Below are positions 24,387 to 33,243 of a stretch of DNA of 39,151 nt, piece after piece; position 1 is the stretch's first letter, and every line of letters begins with the position of its first letter. Origin of the DNA: an uncultured Lachnospiraceae bacterium (lineage in GTDB: Bacteria > Bacillota > Clostridia > Lachnospirales > Lachnospiraceae); the NCBI GenBank assembly GCA_947175175.1, contig CAMWLV010000016.1, positions 1-39,151 on the forward strand, given 5' to 3'. The position numbers and the translations under genes are program-made. The notes below the pieces were generated by a model. The model worked only from the letters and a program-made list of their open reading frames with translations. It had not been told where the DNA came from and made no database searches.

Positions 24387-24424
24387 AAAAAAGATAAAAA
24401 GCGGAATATAAGGAGGAACTAAAA

Positions 24425-25657
24425 ATGAATATCCCAAGCAGTGAGAGACTGGAAAAGGTTTATGGAGAGAGTGCAAAGAGCGCAGAGCGCTTCCGGGCAC
24501 TGGCGGAGAATTTCAAGAAAAAATATGGTCATGATGAGGCTGAATTTTTCTCTGCACCTGGAAGGACGGAGATCATCGGCAACCATACAGACCACAATGG
24601 CGGCAAGGTGATCGCAGGGAGCATTGACCTGGATACAGTCGGTGCGGCACAACCGAATAACAGCAGTGTCATTCACATCACAAGTGAGGGCTACAGCAAG
24701 GAGATCGTAGTGGACATCGCAAAGCTTGACAGCGTGGCAAAAGTCAGCGGTACAGAGGCGCTTCTTGCCGGCATGATGGAGGGTGCACAGAAGTTTGGTT
24801 TCAAAGTTGGCGGTTTTGATGCATTTGTATCCACAAACGTGATTGCAGCGGCAGGTGTCAGCTCATCGGCGTCATTTGAGATGCTTGTGTGCACGATTGT
24901 CAACCACTTCTTTAACGACGGCGCAATGAGCTGTGCGGATTATGCGAAGATTGGTAAATATTCTGAGAATGTGTACTGGAACAAGGCGTCAGGTATGATG
25001 GACCAGATGGCATGCGCAGTCGGCGGACCGGTGCTCTTTGATTTTTCGAATGGAAGCCAGCCAGAGTACAAGCCGCTTTCGTTTTCCTTTGAGAAAAAGG
25101 GATATCGTCTTGTGATCGTGAACACAGGAAAGGGACACGCAGACCTGAGTGAGGAGTATTCCGGGATTCCGAACGAGATGAAGGAGGCTGCGAAAGTTCT
25201 CGGTGTGGAGCTTTTGTGTGAGACAAACCTCGACAATCTGCTCGCCCATGTGAACGAGATACCAAATGACAGGGCAGTGCTCCGCGCAATCCATTTCTTT
25301 GAGGAGAACCGCAGGGTGGACGAGATGGCTGCTGCGATTGGGGCAGATGACATTGACACGGTATTGAGGCTTGTCAACGAGTCGGGTACTTCTTCATGGG
25401 AGCTTTTGCAGAACTGCTATTCGTTGCAGAACTGCAAGGAGCAGAAGATCACGTTGACGCTCGCGCTCACAGAGCTGTTCCTAAAGGGAATCGGCGATGG
25501 TGTATGCCGCGTGCACGGTGGCGGATTCGCAGGTGTGATCATGTGTCTTGTACCGCTTGCCGAGGCTGACAACTATGTGAACTATATCGCCAAATACGTA
25601 GGTGACAGCAATGTTTATCCGATGAATATCAGGGCAGTCGGAGCAGTCAGGATCTAA
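24425..25657 (+). CDS. galK: Galactokinase
   Basis: 410 residues behind AAGGAGG. GHMP kinase fold: sugar-binding motif FSAPGRTEIIGNHTDHNGG (about 40-58), ATP-binding AAAGVSSSASFEM (about 141-153), catalytic Asp in SGMMDQMACAVGG, and the C-terminal VHGGGFAGVIMC. The enzyme phosphorylates galactose at C1, the first Leloir step. The sugar motif deviates from the usual GRVNLIGEHTDYNGG: the Glu before HTD is Asn and the Tyr after it is His, as in a clostridial subgroup. A different galactose-like sugar is thus possible. No galT or galE is nearby. It has its own promoter and terminator. Confidence 0.88.
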   Translation: MNIPSSERLEKVYGESAKSAERFRALAENFKKKYGHDEAEFFSAPGRTEIIGNHTDHNGGKVIAGSIDLDTVGAAQPNNSSVIHITSEGYSKEIVVDIAKLDSVAKVSGTEALLAGMMEGAQKFGFKVGGFDAFVSTNVIAAAGVSSSASFEMLVCTIVNHFFNDGAMSCADYAKIGKYSENVYWNKASGMMDQMACAVGGPVLFDFSNGSQPEYKPLSFSFEKKGYRLVIVNTGKGHADLSEEYSGIPNEMKEAAKVLGVELLCETNLDNLLAHVNEIPNDRAVLRAIHFFEENRRVDEMAAAIGADDIDTVLRLVNESGTSSWELLQNCYSLQNCKEQKITLTLALTELFLKGIGDGVCRVHGGGFAGVIMCLVPLAEADNYVNYIAKYVGDSNVYPMNIRAVGAVRI

Positions 25658-25695
25658 GAATTCTAAGCAATTGTTTATCGATAGTGGAATAAGAT

Positions 25696-25737
25696 AAAGT
25701 GGAGTGTTCAAAAAGAACCTCCACTTTTAAGATTTTT
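25696..25737 (+). terminator. Terminator after galK
   Basis: AAAGTGGAG-T-GTTC pairs with GAACCTCCACTTT around an A-rich loop, one bulged T. TTAAGATTTTTTTA follows. The stem is followed by a seven-T run. Confidence 0.85.
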
Positions 25738-25784
25738 TTAAGGTATTTTTAAGGTAATAAATGGAAATGCAAATCTTATTTACA

Positions 25785-25813
25785 TTGCTATTTTCAGGAA
25801 AGTCTTGTATAAT
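25785..25813 (+). promoter_or_regulatory. Promoter of the vWA/ABC operon
   Basis: TTGCTA (25785-25790) and perfect TATAAT (25808-25813) with 17 bases between, about 70 bases before the first gene of the long operon. Confidence 0.75.
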
Positions 25814-25883
25814 GTTTTCGGAACATGTAAATACAAGGGGTACATAAAATGGATCAGAACGACTATTTATACAGAGAGCGGTG

Positions 25884-27878
25884 ATGGATATGAAAAATAA
25901 GATAAAAACAGGCAATTGGTTTTGGGTAACTTTTACGCTGGGAATACTGTTCTGTGTCATGCTTCTGGGAGGGACAAGCCTTGCGGCTGAGGATACTGAC
26001 AAAAGCGGAAGCCAGGTATTTGACATTGATGCACAGCTGCTTTCGTCAGATGATATGACGTATGATATTCAACTGACGCTTGGCAATCGGGGAGATGACT
26101 GGGAGGGAACAGTGCGTGTGCAGATGGATATCTCCTATGATTCCCTCAGCTGTGCCTATGACACTGTGCTTTCCCTGCCGCAGGGCAGTACGAAGCAGTT
26201 TGTGGTCAGCATACCTGTTGGCAGTATAGAGGAGTGGGACGAGACGATGAAAGTGTCCCTTCTGGATAAAAAAGCAAACGTGATTGCGGAGAAAAGCTAT
26301 AGACGCTTTTTACTTGATGGGGCAGATGCGCTTTCTATGGGGATTCTGAGTGATTCTTACCGGTCTCTTACGTATTTGGATATGGGAGGAGAGGGAGTCT
26401 ATTATGGCGGAATAGAGTTTCCTATTAATTTAATGGAGCTGAATCAGGACAATCTGTCTGGTTCTCTTGATTTTTTGACATATCTGGTAATAGATAATTA
26501 TAATACCAGTATCCTGACGGACAAGGATCTGGATCACATCAGACAGTGGGTGAACGATGGAGGAATGTTGATTGTCGGTACAGGAGAATATGCGGAGAAC
26601 ACGCTGAGCGGACTGGACTTTCTGGATATAGAGTGCATTCTGGTAAATGAGCCTGGAGAGAGCAGTTATGGCTATAGTGAGGATTTTGGCGCGGGCTTGG
26701 AGCAGCTTTCTCTGGCGGAACTGAAAGATACGACTGGGCGGTATTATATGGATCCAGAAAGCCTAATCATGATATCTTCATGGAGTGATGGCGCAGTGGA
26801 GTTTGTGCCCTATGCGCTGTCTGACCTGGGACAGCCGGATCGAATCGTTGAGAACTGGGAGAGCTATGTGTGGGATCTTCTGCAGAATGCAAATGGCTAT
26901 GTGCGCATTTCCCAAAATTATGGAAATCAATATAACAATGTGAGTTATATTAGCCGCATTTTTAGAAGTTTTGGAAATGGCGGCAGCCGTCTGAACTTCG
27001 GCGGATTGAAATTGATCGTTGTCGCGTATGTGATTTTTGCGGGTCCAATCCTTTACTTGATACTGCGAGCCATGAAAAAGCGGGATTGGTACTGGGGGGC
27101 AGTTCCTGTCACAGTACTTGCGGCAATCCTTCTGGTATACTTTGCCGGAAGAGGGTTCGAGGTCGTCAATACCAGGGTGTATTCCGTGACAGTTGAAAAG
27201 CTTTCTGGTCAGAATAATGACAATGTGACATATATGCACTGTTATGATGCCGGTCACAAGGAATGGGGATTGCAGCTGGCAGAGAGATATGATTATGTGG
27301 GTCCGATTTTTGGAAGTTATTATTACACAAGTACAGAAGATCAGTATCATTATCATGTTCGCAGAGAAGGGGACAGGATTTCTTTTGGGCTGAATCCTGA
27401 CAGTGGATTTGAAGACGGTTATTTTCTGGCAGGGACATCTCAGAATATGGAGACGGGCAGTATTTCGAGTGAGCTGACAACCTCTGCACAGTGGGGGATT
27501 GCAGGAACAGTGACAAATGAGACCAGTCAGGATTTCAAGTATTTTGCGGTTATTGCCGATGATGACCTGTATGTTTACGACGGTCTTCTGGCAGGGGAAA
27601 CCTGCACTCTGAAAGAGCCGGTTTATTCGTCCTGGCAAAATAGCAAAGGTCCAGCAATAAACGCCGTACTACAGTATTTTGTACGCGAGTTCGCCTATGA
27701 TGAAAAGGAAAAAGATTATGATACGATCGCGGCGTTAGGAACAGGGATCTATGAAATGTATACCAGGGAGAATTATTCTGGCGGGACAATGATCATTGGT
27801 ATAACAGAAGACTGGCATAAAGTGGTGGAAGACGACTGCAGCGAGACGGCTTACGGTTGTCTGTATGCTGTTCAGTGA
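25884..27878 (+). CDS. Membrane protein with large extracytoplasmic and amidotransferase-like domain
   Basis: 664 residues from ATG 25884; GTG 25881 and ATG 25890 are also possible because the upstream site (AGAGAG) is weak. A signal/anchor helix (about 13-33) ends in a plausible AxA site. Next come a beta-sandwich (about 45-145) and an alpha/beta domain (about 150-270) with YLVIDNYNTSILTDKDLDHI and WVNDGGMLIVGTGEY, which resembles the GATase1-like domain of surface machines. Two membrane helices (about 380-397 and 406-424) precede a C-terminal beta-rich domain. It opens the operon with ABC, MoxR, DUF58 and vWA genes and probably forms the surface part of that machine. Function unknown. Confidence 0.7.
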   Translation: MDMKNKIKTGNWFWVTFTLGILFCVMLLGGTSLAAEDTDKSGSQVFDIDAQLLSSDDMTYDIQLTLGNRGDDWEGTVRVQMDISYDSLSCAYDTVLSLPQGSTKQFVVSIPVGSIEEWDETMKVSLLDKKANVIAEKSYRRFLLDGADALSMGILSDSYRSLTYLDMGGEGVYYGGIEFPINLMELNQDNLSGSLDFLTYLVIDNYNTSILTDKDLDHIRQWVNDGGMLIVGTGEYAENTLSGLDFLDIECILVNEPGESSYGYSEDFGAGLEQLSLAELKDTTGRYYMDPESLIMISSWSDGAVEFVPYALSDLGQPDRIVENWESYVWDLLQNANGYVRISQNYGNQYNNVSYISRIFRSFGNGGSRLNFGGLKLIVVAYVIFAGPILYLILRAMKKRDWYWGAVPVTVLAAILLVYFAGRGFEVVNTRVYSVTVEKLSGQNNDNVTYMHCYDAGHKEWGLQLAERYDYVGPIFGSYYYTSTEDQYHYHVRREGDRISFGLNPDSGFEDGYFLAGTSQNMETGSISSELTTSAQWGIAGTVTNETSQDFKYFAVIADDDLYVYDGLLAGETCTLKEPVYSSWQNSKGPAINAVLQYFVREFAYDEKEKDYDTIAALGTGIYEMYTRENYSGGTMIIGITEDWHKVVEDDCSETAYGCLYAVQ

Positions 27879-27891
27879 TGGGAGGGGTTCT

Positions 27892-28818
27892 ATGCTATAT
27901 ATTAATAATCTGACGAAAAATTATGGCACGTTTACAGCGGTCAATCATCTCTCCCTGCACATTCCAGAGGGCGATCTGTTTGGTTTCGTGGGACCAAACG
28001 GCGCTGGAAAGACAACCACGATACGCATTGTCTGTGGTCTGCTCAAGGCAAGCGGCGGATCTGTACAGATCGGGAATACCAGTGCCCGTATGGGCAGTAA
28101 GGAAATGAAGCGGTTGATTGGTTACGTGCCGGATTTTTTTGGTGTGTATGATAATTTAAAAGTACATGAGTATATGGATTTCTATGGTTCCATGTACGGG
28201 ATGCGGTCGCGCGATATTGCCAAGCTGACAGATGACCTTTTGGAGCTCGTAAACCTTTCGGACAAGAAGGAATTTTATGTGGACACGCTCTCACGCGGCA
28301 TGAAGCAGCGTCTCTGTGTGGCAAGGGCGCTGCTTCACAATCCGAAACTCCTGATATTGGACGAGCCAAGCTCTGGTCTGGATCCGCGGGCGCGGGTGGA
28401 GATGAAGGAACTGTTAAAGAATCTGCATTCTATGGGAAAGACAATTGTGATCAGTTCCCACATTCTTTCGGAGCTCTCCGAAATGTGTACGAGTATTGGG
28501 ATCATGAACCGCGGGCAGTTGATCATGGCAGGGCGCATTGAGGACATCATGCAGCAGGTAGCAGGCGGAAAGCGTATTCATATCCAGATTGTCTCTGGTA
28601 TTGAGACTGCGGTGCGGATCTTGATGGAGCAGGTGGGTGTGGTGGTAGAGTCGGTCAGGGAGAATGAGATCATCATTACAAACAATGGTACAGATGAACA
28701 GACGAGTGTCTTGATCGGGCAGCTGATTCAGAATCAGGTTGTCCTGACAGGATTTTACAGGGAGGAAGGCAGTCTGGAATCGTTGTTTATGCAGTTGACA
28801 GGAGGTGGCGCACAGTGA
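27892..28818 (+). CDS. ABC transporter ATP-binding protein
   Basis: 308 residues from ATG 27892, 13 bp after the previous stop behind GGGAGGGG; the earlier in-frame start would overlap the previous gene. Walker A is GPNGAGKTT, the signature LSRGMKQRL, and Walker B LLILDEPSSGLD, followed by the H-loop VISSHIL. It is of the ABC-2 export type (CcmA/NatA-like). The C-terminal about 80 residues form an extra domain with no clear motif. Its stop overlaps the permease start (GTGA), so the two are translated together and form the transporter. Confidence 0.9.
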   Translation: MLYINNLTKNYGTFTAVNHLSLHIPEGDLFGFVGPNGAGKTTTIRIVCGLLKASGGSVQIGNTSARMGSKEMKRLIGYVPDFFGVYDNLKVHEYMDFYGSMYGMRSRDIAKLTDDLLELVNLSDKKEFYVDTLSRGMKQRLCVARALLHNPKLLILDEPSSGLDPRARVEMKELLKNLHSMGKTIVISSHILSELSEMCTSIGIMNRGQLIMAGRIEDIMQQVAGGKRIHIQIVSGIETAVRILMEQVGVVVESVRENEIIITNNGTDEQTSVLIGQLIQNQVVLTGFYREEGSLESLFMQLTGGGAQ

Positions 28819-29732
28819 AACTATGGTGGAATCCACTTGTGAAAAAAGACCTGCAGGTGACAGCGCGCAGCATGCGCCTGAGTTGGGGGCTGTTTGCTTA
28901 TGATGCAGTGCTTGTGATGGCTTTTCTGCTGGCGCTGGCGGTGATTCAGACAGAGGGCAGAGGATATTATAGTAATAATAATATTTACAGTTATCTGATC
29001 TACCTGTTTCCGGTGCTTGCGATTGCGCAGGTGTGTATTGTGGCACTGATTGTGCCGATTATCACAGCGTCTTCTATCTCAGGAGAGAGGGAGCGGCAGA
29101 CTTTTGATATCATGTTGACAACCTGCATGTCCCCTTTTTCTATCGTACTGGGGAAAGTAGTATCTGCAGTGATTCGTATCCTCTTTTTTGTGGCTGCGGG
29201 AATGCCGATCATGGCGCTTTCGTTTGTGGTGGGAGGTCTTGCGTGGAGTAGTCTGCTTTACTTTGTGCTCGCTATTATCCTGTTGTCAGTGTTATCAGGC
29301 AGTATTGGCATTTTCTGTTCGTCGTTCTGCCGCAAATCCATATCGGCGGTGGTTTTGTCGTTTGCATTTTATTTTGTGATTTATATTTTGACATTTGTTC
29401 CTATGATTTTGAATCTGCTGTGGACGGAAGGAGACAGTACGGGGGAATCCATGCTGTTTCTGCTGTTCAATCCGGGTGTGTTCTTTGAGGAATTTTTCAT
29501 GCAGATCATGACAGGGGAGTCCTTATTTGGGACGGCAGGCTCTAACTTTGACAGGAGTGAGGTTGGATTTCTGACGTATCATCTTTCTCAGGGAAAAGCA
29601 TGGATGTTCTTGTCGGCGGCGTGTATTCTGTGTTTGTCAATCTTGTTTATGATCGTGGCGGCGTGGAGGGTGAACCCTATGAATACTACAACGATACGTA
29701 CATCGGGACGCAAAAAAACTAAGAAACTCTAA
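28815..29732 (+). CDS. ABC-2 type permease
   Basis: 305 residues with GTG start overlapping the ATPase stop by four bases. About six membrane helices are visible (near 24-45, 59-80, 116-140, 149-170, 177-200 and 260-282). The cytoplasmic coupling segment SSISGERERQTFDIMLTT is typical of ABC-2 permeases, including the GldF/NosY type. It would work with the ATPase just upstream in export or in powering the surface complex. The last codons form the left arm of a hairpin whose loop is the stop codon. Confidence 0.88.
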   Translation: MKLWWNPLVKKDLQVTARSMRLSWGLFAYDAVLVMAFLLALAVIQTEGRGYYSNNNIYSYLIYLFPVLAIAQVCIVALIVPIITASSISGERERQTFDIMLTTCMSPFSIVLGKVVSAVIRILFFVAAGMPIMALSFVVGGLAWSSLLYFVLAIILLSVLSGSIGIFCSSFCRKSISAVVLSFAFYFVIYILTFVPMILNLLWTEGDSTGESMLFLLFNPGVFFEEFFMQIMTGESLFGTAGSNFDRSEVGFLTYHLSQGKAWMFLSAACILCLSILFMIVAAWRVNPMNTTTIRTSGRKKTKKL

Positions 29733-29748
29733 GAGTTTCTTAGTTTTT
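29714..29748 (+). terminator. Hairpin with the stop codon as its loop
   Basis: AAAAACTAAGAAACTC (29714-29729) pairs perfectly with 29733-29748; the three-base loop is the permease TAA stop. The right arm ends in five T. It could act as an internal terminator or attenuator within the operon, or protect the 3' end of the upstream mRNA. Confidence 0.7.
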
Positions 29749-29749
29749 G

Positions 29750-29772
29750 GAAGAATGGCAGGGTCATTCTTC
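29750..29772 (+). other. Second small hairpin
   Basis: GAAGAATG pairs with CATTCTTC around a seven-base loop, one base after the stop-codon hairpin. It is not followed by a T-run. Confidence 0.4.
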
Positions 29773-29814
29773 GGGGGTTCTAAATGAATCAAATTATATC
29801 GTGGAGGGAGTAGA

Positions 29815-31152
29815 ATGGGGCAGAGTGAGTTTGTAAAAGTGATACAGAACTGTCGGCAGAGGTTGAATCTGGCAGATTTTATGAAAAAGCTAGTGTCTGC
29901 ATTGAGCATTGGCGCGGGTGTGGGAATCCTTTTTCAGGCGGCAGCCTTTGTGATGCCTCTTTACTATGTTGGTCTTTATACTGGTCTGGCGTTGATTCTC
30001 GCACTATTGGCAGCATCAGTGGCGGCATATGCGAAGCGGACAAGTATGGAACAGACCGCGCTTGTGATGGATAGCTTTGGATTTGACGAGCGGATTGTCA
30101 CTGCCTATGGGAATCTGGAAAAAGAAGGTGCGTTGGTCGCACTTCAGCGCGCGGATGCCATGAACCAGCTTCAGGTGCATCAGGATAAAATACGGATAGC
30201 GCTGCTGCCTCCATGGAAAAAGACTGGTTCCCTTATGGGGTTGTTTGCGGTGCTGATCGTTCTGGCACTGGTGCCCTCAGAGATGAAGGAGCGTGCAAGG
30301 GAACTGCACAGTGTCAAGGAGGAAGCAAAGGAGAAGACAGAAGAGATCCAGGAAGTTGTAGAGGCATTAGAGCAGCTGGAGCAGGAAGAAGAGCTGACGC
30401 CGGAACAGCAGGCAATGCTGCAGGAGATGATTGAGAGTCTGCAGGCTTCCCAGTCTGAGTATCAACAGGTGTCTTCCAATGAGATGATGCGGGCAGCGAC
30501 AGAAAAGCTGAATTATAGATATGAAAATATGGGCAGTCAGCTGGCAAGTCTTGCACAGAGTCTGCAGAACGGAGCGACGGTTTCATCTGTCACTGCGGAA
30601 TCCTTGCAGGCATTGTCAAACAAAATGCAGGAGATGAGCGGAGCGCAGCTTGCCAAGGGAAATGCAGGGCAGTCTGGCAATAACGGTGGGAACGGACAAG
30701 GCAGTCAAAATGGACAATCCGGCAATAACGGAAATAATGGCGGCAATGGTCAAAACGGACAGAATGGCAGCAGTGGACAGAACGGACAAAATGGTCAAAA
30801 CGGACAGCCCGGTAATAATGGAAATGGCGGACAGAATGGAAATAATGGCAATAATGACGGGAACGGCGAGCCTGGGAGCGGCAGGGGGACCGGCACTGCC
30901 GATACACCACATGACTATGTCAGCATTCCGAACGATATTGCTGACAGTGGCAATCTTACAGGAAATGCGGTAGACCACGATGCCTCCGAGTATTTTCATG
31001 CCCAGAACGGTTTGAGCTGGGAGGGAACACACATGTCCCACGAGGCAGTGATCGGAAGCTATGAGCAGAACGCCTATGAGGGAATCGCGGCGGGAAAATA
31101 TCCCAGCGGTATGGAGGAGATCATAAAGGCGTATTTCTCGAATTTTAATTAG
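29815..31152 (+). CDS. Membrane protein with coiled coil and Asn-Gly-Gln tract
   Basis: 445 residues behind GGAGGGAG. Two N-terminal membrane helices (about 28-48 and 51-72), a third at about 138-154, then a Glu-rich coiled coil (about 160-250). Residues about 281-355 are almost only Gly, Asn, Gln and Ser. A polar C-terminal tail of about 90 residues contains several His and Tyr. The general plan resembles DUF4175-type proteins that accompany MoxR/vWA genes, but the match is weak. The flexible tract would act as a spacer. Its stop codon is immediately followed by the MITE-like element. Confidence 0.65.
   Translation: MGQSEFVKVIQNCRQRLNLADFMKKLVSALSIGAGVGILFQAAAFVMPLYYVGLYTGLALILALLAASVAAYAKRTSMEQTALVMDSFGFDERIVTAYGNLEKEGALVALQRADAMNQLQVHQDKIRIALLPPWKKTGSLMGLFAVLIVLALVPSEMKERARELHSVKEEAKEKTEEIQEVVEALEQLEQEEELTPEQQAMLQEMIESLQASQSEYQQVSSNEMMRAATEKLNYRYENMGSQLASLAQSLQNGATVSSVTAESLQALSNKMQEMSGAQLAKGNAGQSGNNGGNGQGSQNGQSGNNGNNGGNGQNGQNGSSGQNGQNGQNGQPGNNGNGGQNGNNGNNDGNGEPGSGRGTGTADTPHDYVSIPNDIADSGNLTGNAVDHDASEYFHAQNGLSWEGTHMSHEAVIGSYEQNAYEGIAAGKYPSGMEEIIKAYFSNFN
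30661..30885 (+). repeat. Imperfect Gly/Asn/Gln-coding repeat tract
   Basis: Irregular AAYGGM-type and CARAAYGGN-type units encode GNNGGNGQ-like residues. The units vary at third positions, so the protein composition seems kept while the DNA drifts. Confidence 0.75.
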
Positions 31153-31306
31153 GAGCTGTCATGAAATAACTTTCAATTTTGATGCAGAATAAATTCATAC
31201 AGGCTAGGCGGAGGAGTGAGGCGTACTGGACGTACGCCGATTGACGACAACGACGCATGTGTGGATTTAGACGAGTCAAAATGAAAGGTTATTTCGTGAC
31301 AGATCC
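31152..31306. mobile_element. MITE-like 155-bp imperfect palindrome
   Basis: The ends are long inverted repeats: GGAGCTGTCATGAAATAAC at the left and, read on the minus strand, GGATCTGTCACGAAATAACC at the right, continuing to about 30 bases each with few mismatches. Further in, TAAATTCATACA (31190-31201) pairs with TGTGTGGATTTA (31258-31269), and the middle holds a perfect GGCGTAC/GTACGCC hairpin (31220-31238). TTA flanks both ends and could be a target duplication. There is no ORF inside. It lies directly at the stop codon of the upstream gene, inside an operon. Confidence 0.65.
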
Positions 31307-31344
31307 TTAGGATATCGACAAAAGTTTATGGAGGATAGAAGGAT

Positions 31345-32301
<957 letters not shown>

Positions 32302-32337
32302 CAGTTCCTGGAAAATACTGGAGGAGAATGCGAAATT

Positions 32338-33243
32338 ATGACAATGACACTGGACGCTGCATTTTTTGACAAGCTCTCCCGGCTTCGGCTGGCGATGGGA
32401 CACAGGGCTTCCATGAATCTGACGGGAAACCGCAAATCGACACAAAAGGGGTCTTCTACGGAGTTCTCAGATTTTCGGGAGTATATGCCCGGCGATGACA
32501 TACGGCGCATTGACTGGAATGCCTATGGGCGGCTTGACAGGCTGTATGTGAAGGAGTACATGGAGGAGAAGGAAGCTGTTGTTTCTATATTAATAGATAC
32601 CAGTGCTTCCATGGAGTATGGTATTAGGAAAAAGAGCGCACTCGCCTGTACGCTGGCAGCAGCTTTTGCCTACATGGGACTCAATAATATGGACCGCGTG
32701 ATGCTCTATGACATGCAGCAGATGCAGCAGCCCTTTGTGGCTGGCGGTGGGAAACGTACACTGCCAAGGCTTACGGATTGGCTATTGCAGCGCTCTTTTG
32801 ACGGAAAAGTCGATGTGGGTGAAGCTGTCAGGAAACTCCCGATGAAAGGACCAGGAGTGACTATGATCATCAGTGACTTTCTGCAGGAGTCTTTTGTGGA
32901 TTCTGGTCAGGAGCAGGAGACGGTGGGGAAGATCCTGCGCTTTCTGGAGTACAGGAGACAGCGGACGGCACTTCTGCATGTGCTGGCGGGCGAGGAGCTT
33001 TCCGTCGGGCTTTCCACAGAACTTACGGGCACGCGCAACCTGATTGATATGGAAGAGAAGAGTACTTTGCGCCTGACGCTGGATGCCGGAAGTATCCGTG
33101 TGTATGACCAGGCGGTGCAGGATTTTTTGTCGAGGCTGCAAAAGGAGTGCGCGCGGAGGAGCGCGTTTTATGCAGTGTGCAGTACGGAAACGGATATTTA
33201 TCAACTGATTTTTCAGGAGCTGAGAAAATTATATGATATTTGA
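32338..33243 (+). CDS. DUF58 protein with vWA fold
   Basis: 301 residues behind GGAGGAG. The DUF58 signature is FSDFREYMPGDDIRRIDWN (about residues 43-61), followed by a vWA domain with the metal-binding ILIDTSASMEYG (about 84-95) and a downstream ISDFLQ. DUF58 proteins are constant partners of MoxR ATPases. No membrane helix is present, so it is cytoplasmic. Its stop lies 11 bases into the next gene, which shows tight coupling. Confidence 0.92.
   Translation: MTMTLDAAFFDKLSRLRLAMGHRASMNLTGNRKSTQKGSSTEFSDFREYMPGDDIRRIDWNAYGRLDRLYVKEYMEEKEAVVSILIDTSASMEYGIRKKSALACTLAAAFAYMGLNNMDRVMLYDMQQMQQPFVAGGGKRTLPRLTDWLLQRSFDGKVDVGEAVRKLPMKGPGVTMIISDFLQESFVDSGQEQETVGKILRFLEYRRQRTALLHVLAGEELSVGLSTELTGTRNLIDMEEKSTLRLTLDAGSIRVYDQAVQDFLSRLQKECARRSAFYAVCSTETDIYQLIFQELRKLYDI

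Noticed and set aside
26778..27638. 286-codon minus-strand frame inside the first gene of the ABC/vWA operon
   Set aside because: No ribosome binding site or family resemblance; the plus-strand gene has clear membrane helices and operon context.
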